From positions 1 through 64,000 of the forward strand of contig NZ_LGQZ01000033.1 of assembly GCF_003116015.1 (NCBI RefSeq): a DNA stretch of 64,000 bases, written 5' to 3'. The first letter of the stretch is position 1. Each line of letters starts with the position of its first letter. Of the stretch, positions 1-8,479 are shown piece after piece. The notes under the pieces are model-generated. The model made no database searches. It saw only the letters and a list, made by a program, of their open reading frames with translations, and was not told the DNA's origin. Source of the DNA: Azospirillum sp. TSO22-1. GTDB taxonomy: Bacteria; Pseudomonadota; Alphaproteobacteria; Azospirillales; Azospirillaceae. The position numbers and the translations under genes are program-made.

Positions 1-561
1 GGGCGTGCGGGCGCCGCCGCGCGCCGGCAGCGCCGCCGCGCCGAGCACCGGCAGCGCGGCCAGCAGCGGCAGGGGCACGGCGGCGGCCAGCCACGCCACG
101 CCGCCCGGCCCGGCGAACCCGGCCAGGGACGTGCCCACCGCCTGCGCCGCGTAGTAGGCGACGAGGTAGGCGGCCATCAGCCGCCCGCGCGTCGCGGCGT
201 CGGCGAGGTCGTTGAGCCGGCTCTCCACCAGCACGAAATAGCCGGACACGGCGACGCCCGCGGCGAAGCGCAGCGCCATCCAGGCCGGTACGCCGTCGCT
301 CGCCGCCAGCCCCGCGGTGCCGAGCGCGATGGTCAGGGCGAACAGCAGCGCGGCGCGTGGAACGCCCAGGCGGGCGATCACCCGCCCGGCCGCCGATGCC
401 CCGGCCAGCGCCCCGATGAAGTGTGCCGAGGCGATGGCCGCCGCCGCCGTGGTGTTACCGGCGGCGAGCGGCAGCAGCGTCGCGGTGAAGCCGGTGCACA
501 GCACCATCGCCACGACGGAGGCGAGCAGCGGCAGCGTGGCGCGCGGGGCAGGGAGGGGCAT
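1..561 (-). CDS. MFS transporter, N-terminal part (runs off the left edge)
   Basis: The first 187 residues of a membrane transporter are visible; the rest lies outside the window. There are about five or six hydrophobic segments (near residues 10-32, 43-60, 68-86, 95-112, 128-148 and 155-175) separated by short Arg-rich loops. The motif ESRLN at 113-117 followed by RGR at 125-127 is typical of the YcaD-like branch of the major facilitator superfamily. The start is the ATG at 561, which gives a short basic N terminus before the first helix. Substrate cannot be told. The gene lies downstream of the isochorismatase-like gene on the same strand, with a palindromic repeat between them. Confidence 0.85.
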   Translation of the reverse strand, partial: MPLPAPRATLPLLASVVAMVLCTGFTATLLPLAAGNTTAAAAIASAHFIGALAGASAAGRVIARLGVPRAALLFALTIALGTAGLAASDGVPAWMALRFAAGVAVSGYFVLVESRLNDLADAATRGRLMAAYLVAYYAAQAVGTSLAGFAGPGGVAWLAAAVPLPLLAALPVLGAAALPARGGARTP

Positions 562-680
562 GGGACGCTCCGGTCCGGGTCGATACCGGAGCGCGTTGTA
601 CTCCCAGGCGTTTTATGGTGAAGAAAGCATAAATGCGCGGAAGTTGGGGCGGGAATGGGACGGGGCATCCGAGGTGTATT

Positions 681-734
681 GCCCCCCTCCCAACCTCCCC
701 CCGCTTCGCAGGGGGAGGGGACAGGGGTGGGGGC
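681..734. repeat. dispersed GC-rich palindromic repeat, copy 1 (short)
   Basis: Complementary C-rich and G-rich runs flank a CCGCTTCGCAGGG core. It lies after the 3' end of the isochorismatase-like gene. The same kind of sequence occurs at 11056-11180, 15467-15583, 22104-22280 and 24640-24751. This copy lacks the longer left part seen in the others. It resembles REP/BIME-type intergenic elements. Confidence 0.7.
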
Positions 735-741
735 AAGCGGC

Positions 742-1335
742 TCACCACGCCCGATGGTCCGCCACCACCACCGCGAACCGGTCCGCCAGCGCGGCGAGGT
801 TGGCGCGGTGCACCGCCGCGGCCGGGATCACCCCGCCCAGCGGGTCGGGCAGGGCGCGCGTCGCGGTGGCGCCGGCCACCAGGGTGACGCGCCAGCCGAG
901 GTCGAACGCCGCCCGCACCGAGGACGAGACGCACATGTGCGTCATGAACCCGGCGACGATCAGCTCGCTGCGCCCGGTCGCCGTCAACTGCTCGTGCAGG
1001 TCGGTGCCGGCGAAGGCGTTGGGCAGGCGCTTGACCACCGTGGCCTCGCCGTCCAGCGGCTCCAGGCCGGGGATGACGGCGCTCAGCGGCCCCTCCGGGT
1101 CGAACAGGCCGCCGGGCTTGCCGTGCTGGACGATGTGGAACACCGGCACGCCTTCGCGCCGCGCCAGCGCCAGCAGCGCGCCGACCTCGGCCGCGGCGGC
1201 GTCGATGCCGTCCAGCGGCAGCCGGCCCTCGGTGTATTCCTTCTGGTGGTCGATCACCACCAGCGCCGCGCGGTCGAGCGGGCTGGGGTGCAGCGGCGCG
1301 CCGGCCAGGGCGAGCAGGGTGCGGGGTTCGGTCAT
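742..1335 (-). CDS. isochorismatase-like cysteine hydrolase
   Basis: A 197-residue protein of the isochorismatase-like (cysteine hydrolase) family, cytosolic by lack of a signal peptide. The catalytic triad of the family is visible: Asp29 in VVIDHQ, Lys102 in VVKRLPNAF and Cys135 in THMCVSSS. The length is normal for the single-domain family. Members hydrolyse amides, imides or isochorismate; nothing here fixes the substrate. It is divergent from the LysR gene at 1415, with about 80 bp between the two starts. This is the usual arrangement of a LysR regulator and its target, so regulation by that protein is likely (inference). Confidence 0.88.
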   Translation of the reverse strand: MTEPRTLLALAGAPLHPSPLDRAALVVIDHQKEYTEGRLPLDGIDAAAAEVGALLALARREGVPVFHIVQHGKPGGLFDPEGPLSAVIPGLEPLDGEATVVKRLPNAFAGTDLHEQLTATGRSELIVAGFMTHMCVSSSVRAAFDLGWRVTLVAGATATRALPDPLGGVIPAAAVHRANLAALADRFAVVVADHRAW

Positions 1336-1414
1336 GGTGTCCTCCGGAACGGGATCGTCGATGCGCGCATCGTCGCCTGTTCAATCCCGTCCCGCTATCC
1401 GCTAAAATGGCGCC

Positions 1415-2284
1415 ATGCCTGTTCAAAAACGAACATCTCCGCTGGACTGGGAGGATCTGCGCGTCTTCGTGGCGCTGGCGCGGGCCGGCAGCCTGTCGGC
1501 GGCGGCGCGGAGCCTGCGGGTCAGCCACGCCACGGTCGGGCGGCGGGTGGCGGACCTGGAGGCGGCGGTGGGCGCGGTGCTGTTCGACCGTCGCGCCGAC
1601 GGCTACGCGCTGACCGCCGAGGGGCAGGCGGTGCTCGACCTCGCCGCCGGGATGGACGAACGGGCGCAGGCGATCCTGCGCCGGGCCGGGCGCGGCGGCG
1701 GGCTGGCCGGCACGGTGCGGCTGACCGCCACCGAGATGCTGGGCGAACGCTTCCTGGTGCCTCGCCTCGCCGCCTTCCGCCGCCGCCATCCCGGCATCGA
1801 CCTGGAGGTGATGACCGACCCGCGCTCGCTCAGCCTGGCGCGGCGCGAGGCCGACGTGGCGATCCGGCTGGCGCGGCCGGACGCCGGGGAACTGGTCGCC
1901 CGCCGTCTCGCCATCATCGGCTACGGGCTGTATGCCGCCGAGGGCGCGGCCGACGCGGTGATCGGCTACGACGATTCCCTGGCGCACCTGCCGGAGATGC
2001 GCTGGCTGGCCCGCCACGCCGCCGGCTGCCGGGTGGCGTTCCGGGCCAACAGCCTGTCGGCGCAGCTTGCCGCGGCGCGGGCCGGGTTCGGGCGGGCGCT
2101 GCTGCCGCGCTGGCTGGCGGCGGCGGAGCCGGAGCTGCGGCCGCTCGACCCGCCGGCCCCGCCGCCGGAGCGCGAGGCGTGGCTGGTGGTGCACCGCGAC
2201 CTGCGCGACGTGCCGCGCGTGCGCGCCCTGCTCGACCACGTCACCGCGGCGTTCGAGGCGGAGCGGGCGCTGCTGGCCGGCTGA
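1415..2284 (+). CDS. LysR-family transcriptional regulator
   Basis: A 289-residue LysR-type regulator. The N-terminal winged helix-turn-helix covers about residues 12-72 (LSAAARSLRVSHATVGRRV is the classical recognition helix region). A substrate-binding domain follows from about 95 to 285, with the TVRLTATEMLGERFLVPRL opening typical of the AmpR/GcvA-like branch. The length matches the family. It is transcribed away from the isochorismatase-like hydrolase gene and most likely controls that gene and itself. The inducer is unknown. Start ATG at 1415 places the helix-turn-helix at the usual distance from the N terminus. Confidence 0.9.
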   Translation: MPVQKRTSPLDWEDLRVFVALARAGSLSAAARSLRVSHATVGRRVADLEAAVGAVLFDRRADGYALTAEGQAVLDLAAGMDERAQAILRRAGRGGGLAGTVRLTATEMLGERFLVPRLAAFRRRHPGIDLEVMTDPRSLSLARREADVAIRLARPDAGELVARRLAIIGYGLYAAEGAADAVIGYDDSLAHLPEMRWLARHAAGCRVAFRANSLSAQLAAARAGFGRALLPRWLAAAEPELRPLDPPAPPPEREAWLVVHRDLRDVPRVRALLDHVTAAFEAERALLAG

Positions 2285-2582
2285 GCTACGCCCTTCGCCG
2301 GAGGGGCTGGCGGACGGCCGGGGGCACCTCGGTCGCGCCGCCGACTTGCTGCGCGGTGGACGATGCTTATGTGGATTCCAGGGGGGCCGCTCCGGTCTGC
2401 ACGGATCCTGGGCAGGGAGCTTCGGATTCGGGCAAGGGATCCAATGCGGATCCCGCGTGTTGGTGAGGGAGAGGTACCGCGGCGGAGCCGCCGGTCCCGA
2501 GGTGGTGCCGCTGTTGCAGCGCGGCACGGCTCGTGCACGGTCCGCGCCGCGGAGTGACGACGAACCAGTGGAGTGTCGACGC
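2285..2582. other. gene-free stretch after the LysR gene
   Basis: About 300 bp between the LysR stop and a small membrane protein gene. I see no convincing ORF, no hairpin with a T run and no repeat. It probably contains the promoter of the small gene downstream, but I cannot place -35/-10 boxes. Confidence 0.4.
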
Positions 2583-2831
2583 ATGTGGGATCTGCTGTTG
2601 GCGGGCGCCGCCTGGTACCTGTGTGGTGTGGTCGGGTTCCTGTACTGGTGGACCGAGGATTTCCAGGCCGATGCGCGCACCGTCGCCGAGGCGCTGGTGT
2701 TCGGCGCGATGGGCCCGGCCACCGTGCTCGCCGGCTGGCTGATCCACCGAGTCCTACTGGCCGGGGAACCGCGCGAGCTGAAGCCGATCCGCATCCGCAC
2801 CGACGACGACCGCCGCCGTCCCCGCCGCTGA
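2583..2831 (+). CDS. small two-helix membrane protein, unknown function
   Basis: An 82-residue protein with two hydrophobic segments (about residues 4-22 and 37-57), the second followed by a strongly charged tail rich in Arg and Asp (TDDDRRRPRR). The Trp/Tyr-rich first helix (WYLCGVVGFLYWW) suggests an inner-membrane protein. I do not recognise the family. The start is the ATG at 2583. The same frame is open further upstream, but that part overlaps the LysR coding sequence and looks like its shadow. It converges on the histidine kinase gene, 17 bp away. Confidence 0.6.
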   Translation: MWDLLLAGAAWYLCGVVGFLYWWTEDFQADARTVAEALVFGAMGPATVLAGWLIHRVLLAGEPRELKPIRIRTDDDRRRPRR

Positions 2832-2848
2832 CCGGCCACGCTGATGGA

Positions 2849-4648
2849 TCAGGCGATGCGCCGCTCCGGCATCGCCTCGGCCCCCGTCCGGGCCGCGGCC
2901 GGGATCTCCACGGTGAAGACCGCGCCGCGGCCCGGGCGCGAGCGCACCCCGATCCGGTAGCCGAGCAGGCGCGTCAGCCGCGCCACCGTCGCCAGGCCCA
3001 GGCCCAGGCCCTTGTTGCGGTCCCGCTCGGGATTGTCGACCTGGTAGAAGTCCTCGAAGATCAGGTGCAGGCGTTCCGGCGGGATGCCGGGGCCGGTGTC
3101 CTGCACCTTGATGACCGCCCCGCCCTGCCGCGGCCGGCAGGCCAGCAGGATGCAGCCCGACGCCGTGTACTTCAGCGCGTTGTGCAGCAGGTTGCGCACG
3201 ATGCGCTCCAGCATCGCCGGGTCGCTGTCGATGCTGAGACGGTCGAGGTGCACGCGCAGTTCCAGCCCCTTCGCCTCGGCCTCGACGTGCAGCTCGCGCG
3301 CGATGCGGTCGAGGAAGGCGTCGAGGTCGATCGGGCGCAGGGCCGGCTTCGCTGCGCCGGTCTCCAGCGCCGCAGTGTCCATGAGCGCCGTCAGCATGCG
3401 TTGCGCCGCCTCGAAGCCGGCGCGCGCGCCGTCCACCAGCCGGCGCATCGACGCGGCGGCGGCGTGCTCCGAGATCAGGTGCAGGTAGATGCCCAGCGTC
3501 TGCATGGGCTGGCGCAGGTCGTGGCTGGCCGCGGCCAGGAAGCGGGACTTGGCGGCGTTGGCGTATTCCGCCTCGGCGCGGGCGCGGGCCGCCTCGTCGT
3601 AGATGCGGCGCAGTTCGGCGGTGCGGTCGCGCTCGGCCAGCAGCGAGCGCGTCACCGCCACCAGCAGCACGCTGATGAGAAACCCGGCCACCAGGACCGT
3701 CACCGGCGCGCGCTGGTCCACCGACGCCTCGAAGCCGGGGGTGGCGCGGACGTCTACCGTCCAGGAGCGGCCGAAGACGTCCACCGCGGTGACCAGCTGG
3801 CGCGTGCCCGCCTCCTCCGCCGGCGCGTCGTACAGCAATGTTGCCGAATCCGCCGTGGCGCCGTCGTGGATGTGGACGTCCAGGTAGTCCTGCCATTGCC
3901 CGGTCATCAGCGGGTCCATCAGGTCGCTCATGCGGAACGGGCTGTAGACGAAGCCGCGGATGGCGCGCCGCCGGTCCCCGACACTCTCCAGCGGCAGGGC
4001 GCGGTCGTAGACCGGCAGGTAGATCAGGAAGCCGGCCTGCTCGTCCACGCCGGTCTCCTGCACCAGCCGGACCCTGCCGCTGGCGGCGGTCCGGCCGGTG
4101 TCGCGCGCCCGCTCCATGGCGGCGCGGCGCACCGGCTCGGAGAACATGTCGTAGCCGAAGGCGCGCAGGTTGCGGCCGCTGAACGGCTCCAGGTAGACGA
4201 CGGGGAAGTAGGCGTCGCGTGGCGTGTCCGGCTGCACCCGGTAGTCGGGGAAGCCCTCGCCGCGCACGGTGATCTCGTGCGCGGCGATCTCGGCAGGCGC
4301 CACGCGCTCGGCGAAGCCGATGCCCTGGATGCCGGGATAGCGCTCCTCCACGTTCAGCGACGCCACGTAGGTGCGCCACGTGGCGCGGGTGACCAGCGCG
4401 CCGCCGGCATCCATCAGCGCCACGCCGCCGCGCAGGATCTGCTCGTAGTTTTCCATGCGCTCGACGATGGCGGCGGCGAGGTCGTGCGCCTGGGCGCGGA
4501 AGCGCGCGTCGGCCTGCCGATCGGCCTGCTGGTACAGCAGCCACGCCGCCAGCGCGGCCAGCGACAGGCCGAGTATCAGCGCCAGCGCCGCCTCCCAGGA
4601 CGGCGGTCGGTGGTCGCCGTACGGCGGATCCGGCAGAGGCGCCACCAT
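2849..4648 (-). CDS. CHASE-domain sensor histidine kinase
   Basis: A 599-residue membrane sensor kinase. Order of parts: first transmembrane helix about 19-40, periplasmic CHASE domain about 60-300, second transmembrane helix about 315-336, a short coiled segment, the HisKA dimerisation helix with the phospho-acceptor His376 in SHDLRQP, then the HATPase domain with N490 in the N box, DTGPG at 517-521 and GLGLGL at 547-552. CHASE domains sense small extracellular ligands; which one is unknown. The start ATG overlaps the stop of the upstream receiver gene (TGATG), so the two are translationally coupled and probably form one signalling unit. The reading frame stays open upstream but there it is the shadow of the receiver gene. 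Confidence 0.88.
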   Translation of the reverse strand: MVAPLPDPPYGDHRPPSWEAALALILGLSLAALAAWLLYQQADRQADARFRAQAHDLAAAIVERMENYEQILRGGVALMDAGGALVTRATWRTYVASLNVEERYPGIQGIGFAERVAPAEIAAHEITVRGEGFPDYRVQPDTPRDAYFPVVYLEPFSGRNLRAFGYDMFSEPVRRAAMERARDTGRTAASGRVRLVQETGVDEQAGFLIYLPVYDRALPLESVGDRRRAIRGFVYSPFRMSDLMDPLMTGQWQDYLDVHIHDGATADSATLLYDAPAEEAGTRQLVTAVDVFGRSWTVDVRATPGFEASVDQRAPVTVLVAGFLISVLLVAVTRSLLAERDRTAELRRIYDEAARARAEAEYANAAKSRFLAAASHDLRQPMQTLGIYLHLISEHAAAASMRRLVDGARAGFEAAQRMLTALMDTAALETGAAKPALRPIDLDAFLDRIARELHVEAEAKGLELRVHLDRLSIDSDPAMLERIVRNLLHNALKYTASGCILLACRPRQGGAVIKVQDTGPGIPPERLHLIFEDFYQVDNPERDRNKGLGLGLATVARLTRLLGYRIGVRSRPGRGAVFTVEIPAAARTGAEAMPERRIA

Positions 4649-5016
4649 CACGCCCCCGGCTGGATCGCGCGGGCGAGGACGGCCTGCAGGTGCGGAGGCG
4701 GCACCGGCTTCTGCAGCACCGTGACGCCGCAGGCCCGCGCCTCGCGCAGGCCGTCGGTGCTGGTGTCGCCGGTGATGATGATGCTGGGGATCTCGATGCC
4801 GGTTATGGCGCGGATGCGGCGGATCGCCTCGACGCCGGTCTTCCCCTCGCGCAGGCGGTAGTCGGCGACGATGGCCTGCGGCGGCTCCCCGGCGGCGGAG
4901 AGCTTGTCCACCGCCTCGCGCTCGCTCTCGGCGGCGAGCACGCGGTAGCCCCACGCATCGAGCAGGACGTTCAACGCGCTCAGGACCGTGGTTTCGTCGT
5001 CGATGATGATGATCAG
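4648..5016 (-). CDS. single-domain response regulator (non-ATG start or frameshift)
   Basis: A receiver (CheY-like) domain of about 122 residues with all key residues: the acidic pair in IIIIDDE near the N terminus, the phospho-acceptor Asp52 in VADYRL, Thr82 in IITGD and Lys103 in LQKP. It has no output domain, so it probably acts on or from the kinase encoded just downstream. The start is a problem. The in-frame stop TGA lies at 5038-5040 and no ATG, GTG or TTG occurs before the conserved IIIIDDE. The only usual candidate is CTG at 5016. Removing one G from the run at 5027-5031 would join the domain to an upstream ATG at 5068. A rare CTG start, a real frameshift or a sequence error are all possible. 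Confidence 0.75.
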   Translation of the reverse strand: MIIIIDDETTVLSALNVLLDAWGYRVLAAESEREAVDKLSAAGEPPQAIVADYRLREGKTGVEAIRRIRAITGIEIPSIIITGDTSTDGLREARACGVTVLQKPVPPPHLQAVLARAIQPGA

Positions 5017-5184
5017 GGCGCCGGCTCCCCCGCGTGTTCAGGCGTCTTGCCCGTCCTGCCTCTAACATGGGCTGGGGGGGCGGAGGTTTCTATAAGCCCT
5101 CCGTCCTGCGCGCATGGCAGGAATCGGTTGAGATAATCCGGCCCATCCGCCATTCTTCTCGCCCTTTTTGGCGGGGATTTGGCG

Positions 5185-6789
5185 ATGACCGGCGAACGCA
5201 TCTACCTGTACGACACCACGCTGCGCGACGGCGCGCAGACCCAGGACGTGGACTTTTCGGTCGCCGACAAGATCGCCATCGCCAAGGACCTCGACCGCCT
5301 GGGCATCGACTACGTCGAGGGCGGCTGGCCCGGCGCCAACCCGACCGACGACCAGTTCTTCGCCCAAGTGCCGGAGCTGACGCGCACCACCTTCACCGCC
5401 TTCGGCATGACCCGCCGCCCCGGCCGCAGCGCCGCCAACGACCCCGGCCTGTCGGCGCTGTTCAACGCGCGCTGCAAGGCCGTGTGCATGGTCGGCAAGT
5501 CGTGGGACTTCCAGGTCGACGTGGCGCTGGGCATCCCGCGCGAGGAGAACCTGGAGCTGATCGCCGACAGCGTCGCCGCGGCGAAGGCCGCCAAGGGCGA
5601 GGCGCTGTTCGACGCCGAGCACTTCTTCGACGGCTACAAGCGCAACCCGGATTACGCGGTCCGGTGCATCCGCGCCGCCTACGAGGCCGGCGCGCGCTGG
5701 ATCGTGCTGTGCGACACCAACGGCGGCACGCTGCCCGACGAGATCGAGGCGATCGTCCGCGCCGTGGTGACCGAGCACGGCATCCCCGGCGAGCGCCTGG
5801 GCATCCACTGCCACAACGACACCGAGAACGCCGTCGCCAACTCGCTGGCCGCGGCGCGGGCCGGCGTACGGATGATCCAGGGCACCATCAACGGCCTGGG
5901 CGAGCGCTGCGGCAACGCCAACCTCGTCTCGCTGATCCCGACGCTGATGCTGAAGATGGGCTTCGAGACCGGGATCAGCCGCGACGACCTGCCCCTGCTG
6001 ACCGAGGTCAGCCGGAACCTGGACGAGCGGCTGAACCGCGCCCCCAACCGGCACGCGCCCTACGTCGGCGCCGCCGCCTTCGCGCACAAGGGCGGGCTGC
6101 ACGTCTCCGCCATCGAGAAGGACCCGGCCTGCTATGAGCACGTGCCGCCGGAGACGGTGGGCAACCGTCGGCAGATCGTGGTGTCCGACCAGGCCGGCCG
6201 CTCCAACATCCTGGCGCGCCTGCGCGAGGCCGGCATCGACATCGACGCCAAGGACGCGCGCCTGCCCAGGCTGCTGGATCTGGTGAAGCAGCGCGACACC
6301 GAGGGCTACGCCTACGACACCGCCGAGGCCAGCTTCGAGCTGCTGGTGCGCGGCGAGCTGAAGCAGCTGCCCAACTACTTCGAGCTGCTGCGCTTCCACG
6401 TCACGGACGAGCGCCGCTACAACGCCAAGGGCGCGCTGGTGGTGGAGTCGGAGGCGGTGGTGCGCGTGCGCGTCGGCGGCGAGATCCAGCTGCACGTCGC
6501 CGACGGCAACGGCCCGGTCAACGCGCTCGACCACGCCATGCGCAAGGCGCTGGAGGGCAGCTATCCGGAGCTGAAGGGCGTCAAGCTGGTGGACTACCGC
6601 GTGCGCATCCTCGCCGCCAGCGCGGCGTCGGGCGCCATGCCGCGCGTGCTGATCCGCAGCCAGAACGTCTCGGGTACCGAGTGGTCGACGCTGGGCGTCT
6701 CCACCAACATCATCGAGGCCTCGATGGAGGCCCTGGTGGACAGCTACACCTACACCCTGTTCAAGGACGGCGTGACGGCACGCGGGTGA
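5185..6789 (+). CDS. cimA: (R)-citramalate synthase
   Basis: A 534-residue enzyme of the isopropylmalate synthase family that condenses pyruvate with acetyl-CoA to citramalate, the first step of the threonine-independent route to 2-ketobutyrate and isoleucine. The catalytic opening DTTLRDGAQ lies at residues 10-18, the metal-binding HCHND motif follows mid-domain, and the C-terminal LeuA-type allosteric domain covers about residues 395-530, the usual site of isoleucine feedback inhibition. The length and GGWPGANPTD region fit the CimA branch rather than LeuA or NifV. ATG at 5185 is preferred over the upstream TTG because of the GGCGGGGA ribosome-binding site. trmJ follows after 27 bp. Confidence 0.92.
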   Translation: MTGERIYLYDTTLRDGAQTQDVDFSVADKIAIAKDLDRLGIDYVEGGWPGANPTDDQFFAQVPELTRTTFTAFGMTRRPGRSAANDPGLSALFNARCKAVCMVGKSWDFQVDVALGIPREENLELIADSVAAAKAAKGEALFDAEHFFDGYKRNPDYAVRCIRAAYEAGARWIVLCDTNGGTLPDEIEAIVRAVVTEHGIPGERLGIHCHNDTENAVANSLAAARAGVRMIQGTINGLGERCGNANLVSLIPTLMLKMGFETGISRDDLPLLTEVSRNLDERLNRAPNRHAPYVGAAAFAHKGGLHVSAIEKDPACYEHVPPETVGNRRQIVVSDQAGRSNILARLREAGIDIDAKDARLPRLLDLVKQRDTEGYAYDTAEASFELLVRGELKQLPNYFELLRFHVTDERRYNAKGALVVESEAVVRVRVGGEIQLHVADGNGPVNALDHAMRKALEGSYPELKGVKLVDYRVRILAASAASGAMPRVLIRSQNVSGTEWSTLGVSTNIIEASMEALVDSYTYTLFKDGVTARG

Positions 6790-6816
6790 CCCGGGCCGAC
6801 GCTTCGAGAGACTGAC

Positions 6817-7587
6817 ATGACCTCCGGCAAGGACCCCAACCGGCCGACCATCACGGGCGGCCCCACCGTCATCCTCGTCCAGCCGCAGATGGGCGAGAAC
6901 ATCGGCGCCTGCGCGCGCGCCATGCTGAACTGCGGCCTGACCGAGCTGCGCCTCGTGCGCCCACGCGACGGCTGGCCGAACGAGAAGGCGCAGGCCAACG
7001 CGTCGGGCGCCGACCTCGTGCTCGACAACGCGAAGCTCTACGAGACGACCGCCGAGGCGGTGGCCGACCTGCAGGTGGTCTACGCCACCACCGTGCGCAC
7101 CCGCGGCATGGTCCAGGAGTTCGTCACGCCGCGGGTGGCGGCCGAGGAACTGCGCGCCCGGTACACCGCCGGCCACACGGTCGGCGTGCTGTTCGGGCCG
7201 GAGCGCACCGGGCTGGTCAACGACGACCTGACGCTGGCCGACAAGCTGATCACCGTGCCGCTCAACCCCTCCTTCGCCTCGCTGAACCTGGCGCAGGCGG
7301 TGCTGCTCATCGGCTACGAGTGGTTCCAGACCGGCGAGGTCCCGCCCGAGCGCGTCCTGCACACCGGCCAGTCGCGCCCGGCCACCAAGGCGGAGCTGCT
7401 GAACTTCTTCGAGCACATCGAGGGCGAGCTGGAGCGGACCGGCTTCTTCACCACGCCGGAGAAGCGCCCCTCCATGGTGCGCAACCTGCGCAACGCCTTC
7501 GAGCGCATGCAGATGACCGAGCAGGAGGTCCGCACCTTCCACGGCATTCTCGCCAGCCTGACCGGGCGGCGGAAGGGCGGGACGTAG
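6817..7587 (+). CDS. trmJ: tRNA (cytidine/uridine-2'-O-)-methyltransferase TrmJ-like (SPOUT)
   Basis: A 256-residue SPOUT-class RNA methyltransferase. The three knot motifs are visible: NIGACARAM at 28-36 with the catalytic Arg, LFGPERTGL at 125-133, and PLNPSFASLNLAQAV at about 148-162. A C-terminal helical extension (residues 180-256) is typical of TrmJ rather than TrmL. The family makes the 2'-O-methyl at position 32 of tRNA using S-adenosylmethionine in the cytosol. It sits 27 bp after cimA and may be co-transcribed. The specific target is inferred from family only. Confidence 0.88.
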   Translation: MTSGKDPNRPTITGGPTVILVQPQMGENIGACARAMLNCGLTELRLVRPRDGWPNEKAQANASGADLVLDNAKLYETTAEAVADLQVVYATTVRTRGMVQEFVTPRVAAEELRARYTAGHTVGVLFGPERTGLVNDDLTLADKLITVPLNPSFASLNLAQAVLLIGYEWFQTGEVPPERVLHTGQSRPATKAELLNFFEHIEGELERTGFFTTPEKRPSMVRNLRNAFERMQMTEQEVRTFHGILASLTGRRKGGT

Positions 7588-7637
7588 CGACAAACCGCTT
7601 GCGCGCCGCGCCGGCCTGTCCGACGCTGGCCGGCGCC

Positions 7638-8357
7638 ATGCCGCCCACCCGCACCCCCGCCCCGTCCTCCTCCGGCAGTTTCGAGTACCGGCTGCAGCGC
7701 ACGCCGGTGGGCGTGGTAATGCTGGACCTCGCGCGGCGCATCACGGCGGTGAACGCGGTGGCGGGCCGGCTGCTGCGGCTGAAGGGCACCGATCCGATCG
7801 GCGCGGACATCTTGGCGTTCCACCCGCCGGCCTCGCGCGCCAAGGTGCGCTGGTTGATCGACGCCGCCGAGAACGCCACCGACGGCACCGCCGGCATGGT
7901 GGTGACCACGCCCATGGGCAGCCTCGTCGCCAAGGTGACGACGCTGGGCGACCAGGGTTTCTGCATGATGTTCCACGCGCTGGGCGAACTGCCCATGGGC
8001 GACGCCGAACCGGCGGAGCGTCCGCACCTGCTGAAGCTGCCGGTGCTGCGCGGCGGCGCCACCGAGCTGGTGGAGATCGCCGACATCGTCTGCCTGACCG
8101 CCCAGGGCCACTACGCCGAGGCGCTGACCCGTGCCGGCACGCACCTCTGCCCGCTGGCGCTGGCGGAACTGGAGAAGCGCGTCGATCCCCTGACCTTCGT
8201 GCGCGTCCACCGCCGCCATCTGGTGAACCTGCGCCACGTCCGCGCCGCCGAGCGGGTGGACGGCCGCTGGACGCTGGCGCTGTCCGCCGGGCAGGGCGCG
8301 CGCATCCCGGTCGGCCGCGACAAGGTGGAACTGGTGCGCCGCCTTCTTGCGGTGTGA
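7638..8357 (+). CDS. PAS-LytTR regulator resembling the heme CO sensor RcoM
   Basis: A 239-residue one-component regulator: an N-terminal PAS domain (about residues 12-118) and a C-terminal LytTR DNA-binding domain (about 135-237, with FVRVHRRHLVNLRHV typical of LytTR). This is the architecture of RcoM, a heme protein that senses CO. In the PAS part, His62 (LAFHPP) sits where a proximal heme His would be expected. Met87 and Met93 are candidates for the second ligand, which in RcoM is a Met about 30 residues after the His. The next gene downstream is cowN, itself a CO-response gene, and three LytTR-like sites lie between them. RcoM function is therefore a reasoned inference, not proven. ATG at 7638 is chosen; a TTG lies 39 bp upstream. 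Confidence 0.75.
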   Translation: MPPTRTPAPSSSGSFEYRLQRTPVGVVMLDLARRITAVNAVAGRLLRLKGTDPIGADILAFHPPASRAKVRWLIDAAENATDGTAGMVVTTPMGSLVAKVTTLGDQGFCMMFHALGELPMGDAEPAERPHLLKLPVLRGGATELVEIADIVCLTAQGHYAEALTRAGTHLCPLALAELEKRVDPLTFVRVHRRHLVNLRHVRAAERVDGRWTLALSAGQGARIPVGRDKVELVRRLLAV

Positions 8358-8358
8358 T

Positions 8359-8416
8359 GCCGTTCATGCGCCGATGATGCCGTTCGTGCGCCGCCGGCGC
8401 GGTTCGGGCGCCGCCG
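8359..8416 (+). promoter_or_regulatory. three direct LytTR-like sites with 20-bp period upstream of cowN
   Basis: Three copies of GCCGTTCAT, GCCGTTCGT and GCGGTTCGG start at 8359, 8379 and 8399, exactly 20 bp apart, so on the same helix face about every two turns. The first two match 8 of 9 positions of the LytTR consensus as I remember it ([TA][AC][CA]GTTN[AG][TG]) and the third matches 7. Each is followed by GCGCCG. A much weaker fourth copy may start near 8419. They begin right after the stop of the PAS-LytTR gene and end about 65 bp before cowN. Binding by the PAS-LytTR protein is an inference. Confidence 0.65.
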
Positions 8417-8479
8417 GTTGAGCGCCGGTGCCGCCGGTGCGAGGCTGCCCGGGTCAACGCAGTCCTTTCAGGTGAGACG

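Noticed and set aside
455..2839. A 794-codon open frame on the minus strand, and many similar long frames across 1-41 kb
   Set aside because: They lie antisense or out of frame to well-supported genes and are Arg/Pro/Gly-rich, as expected of shadow frames in 70% G+C DNA.
8419..8440. A fourth LytTR-like repeat before cowN
   Set aside because: It continues the 20-bp phase only loosely and lacks GTT, so it was not counted.
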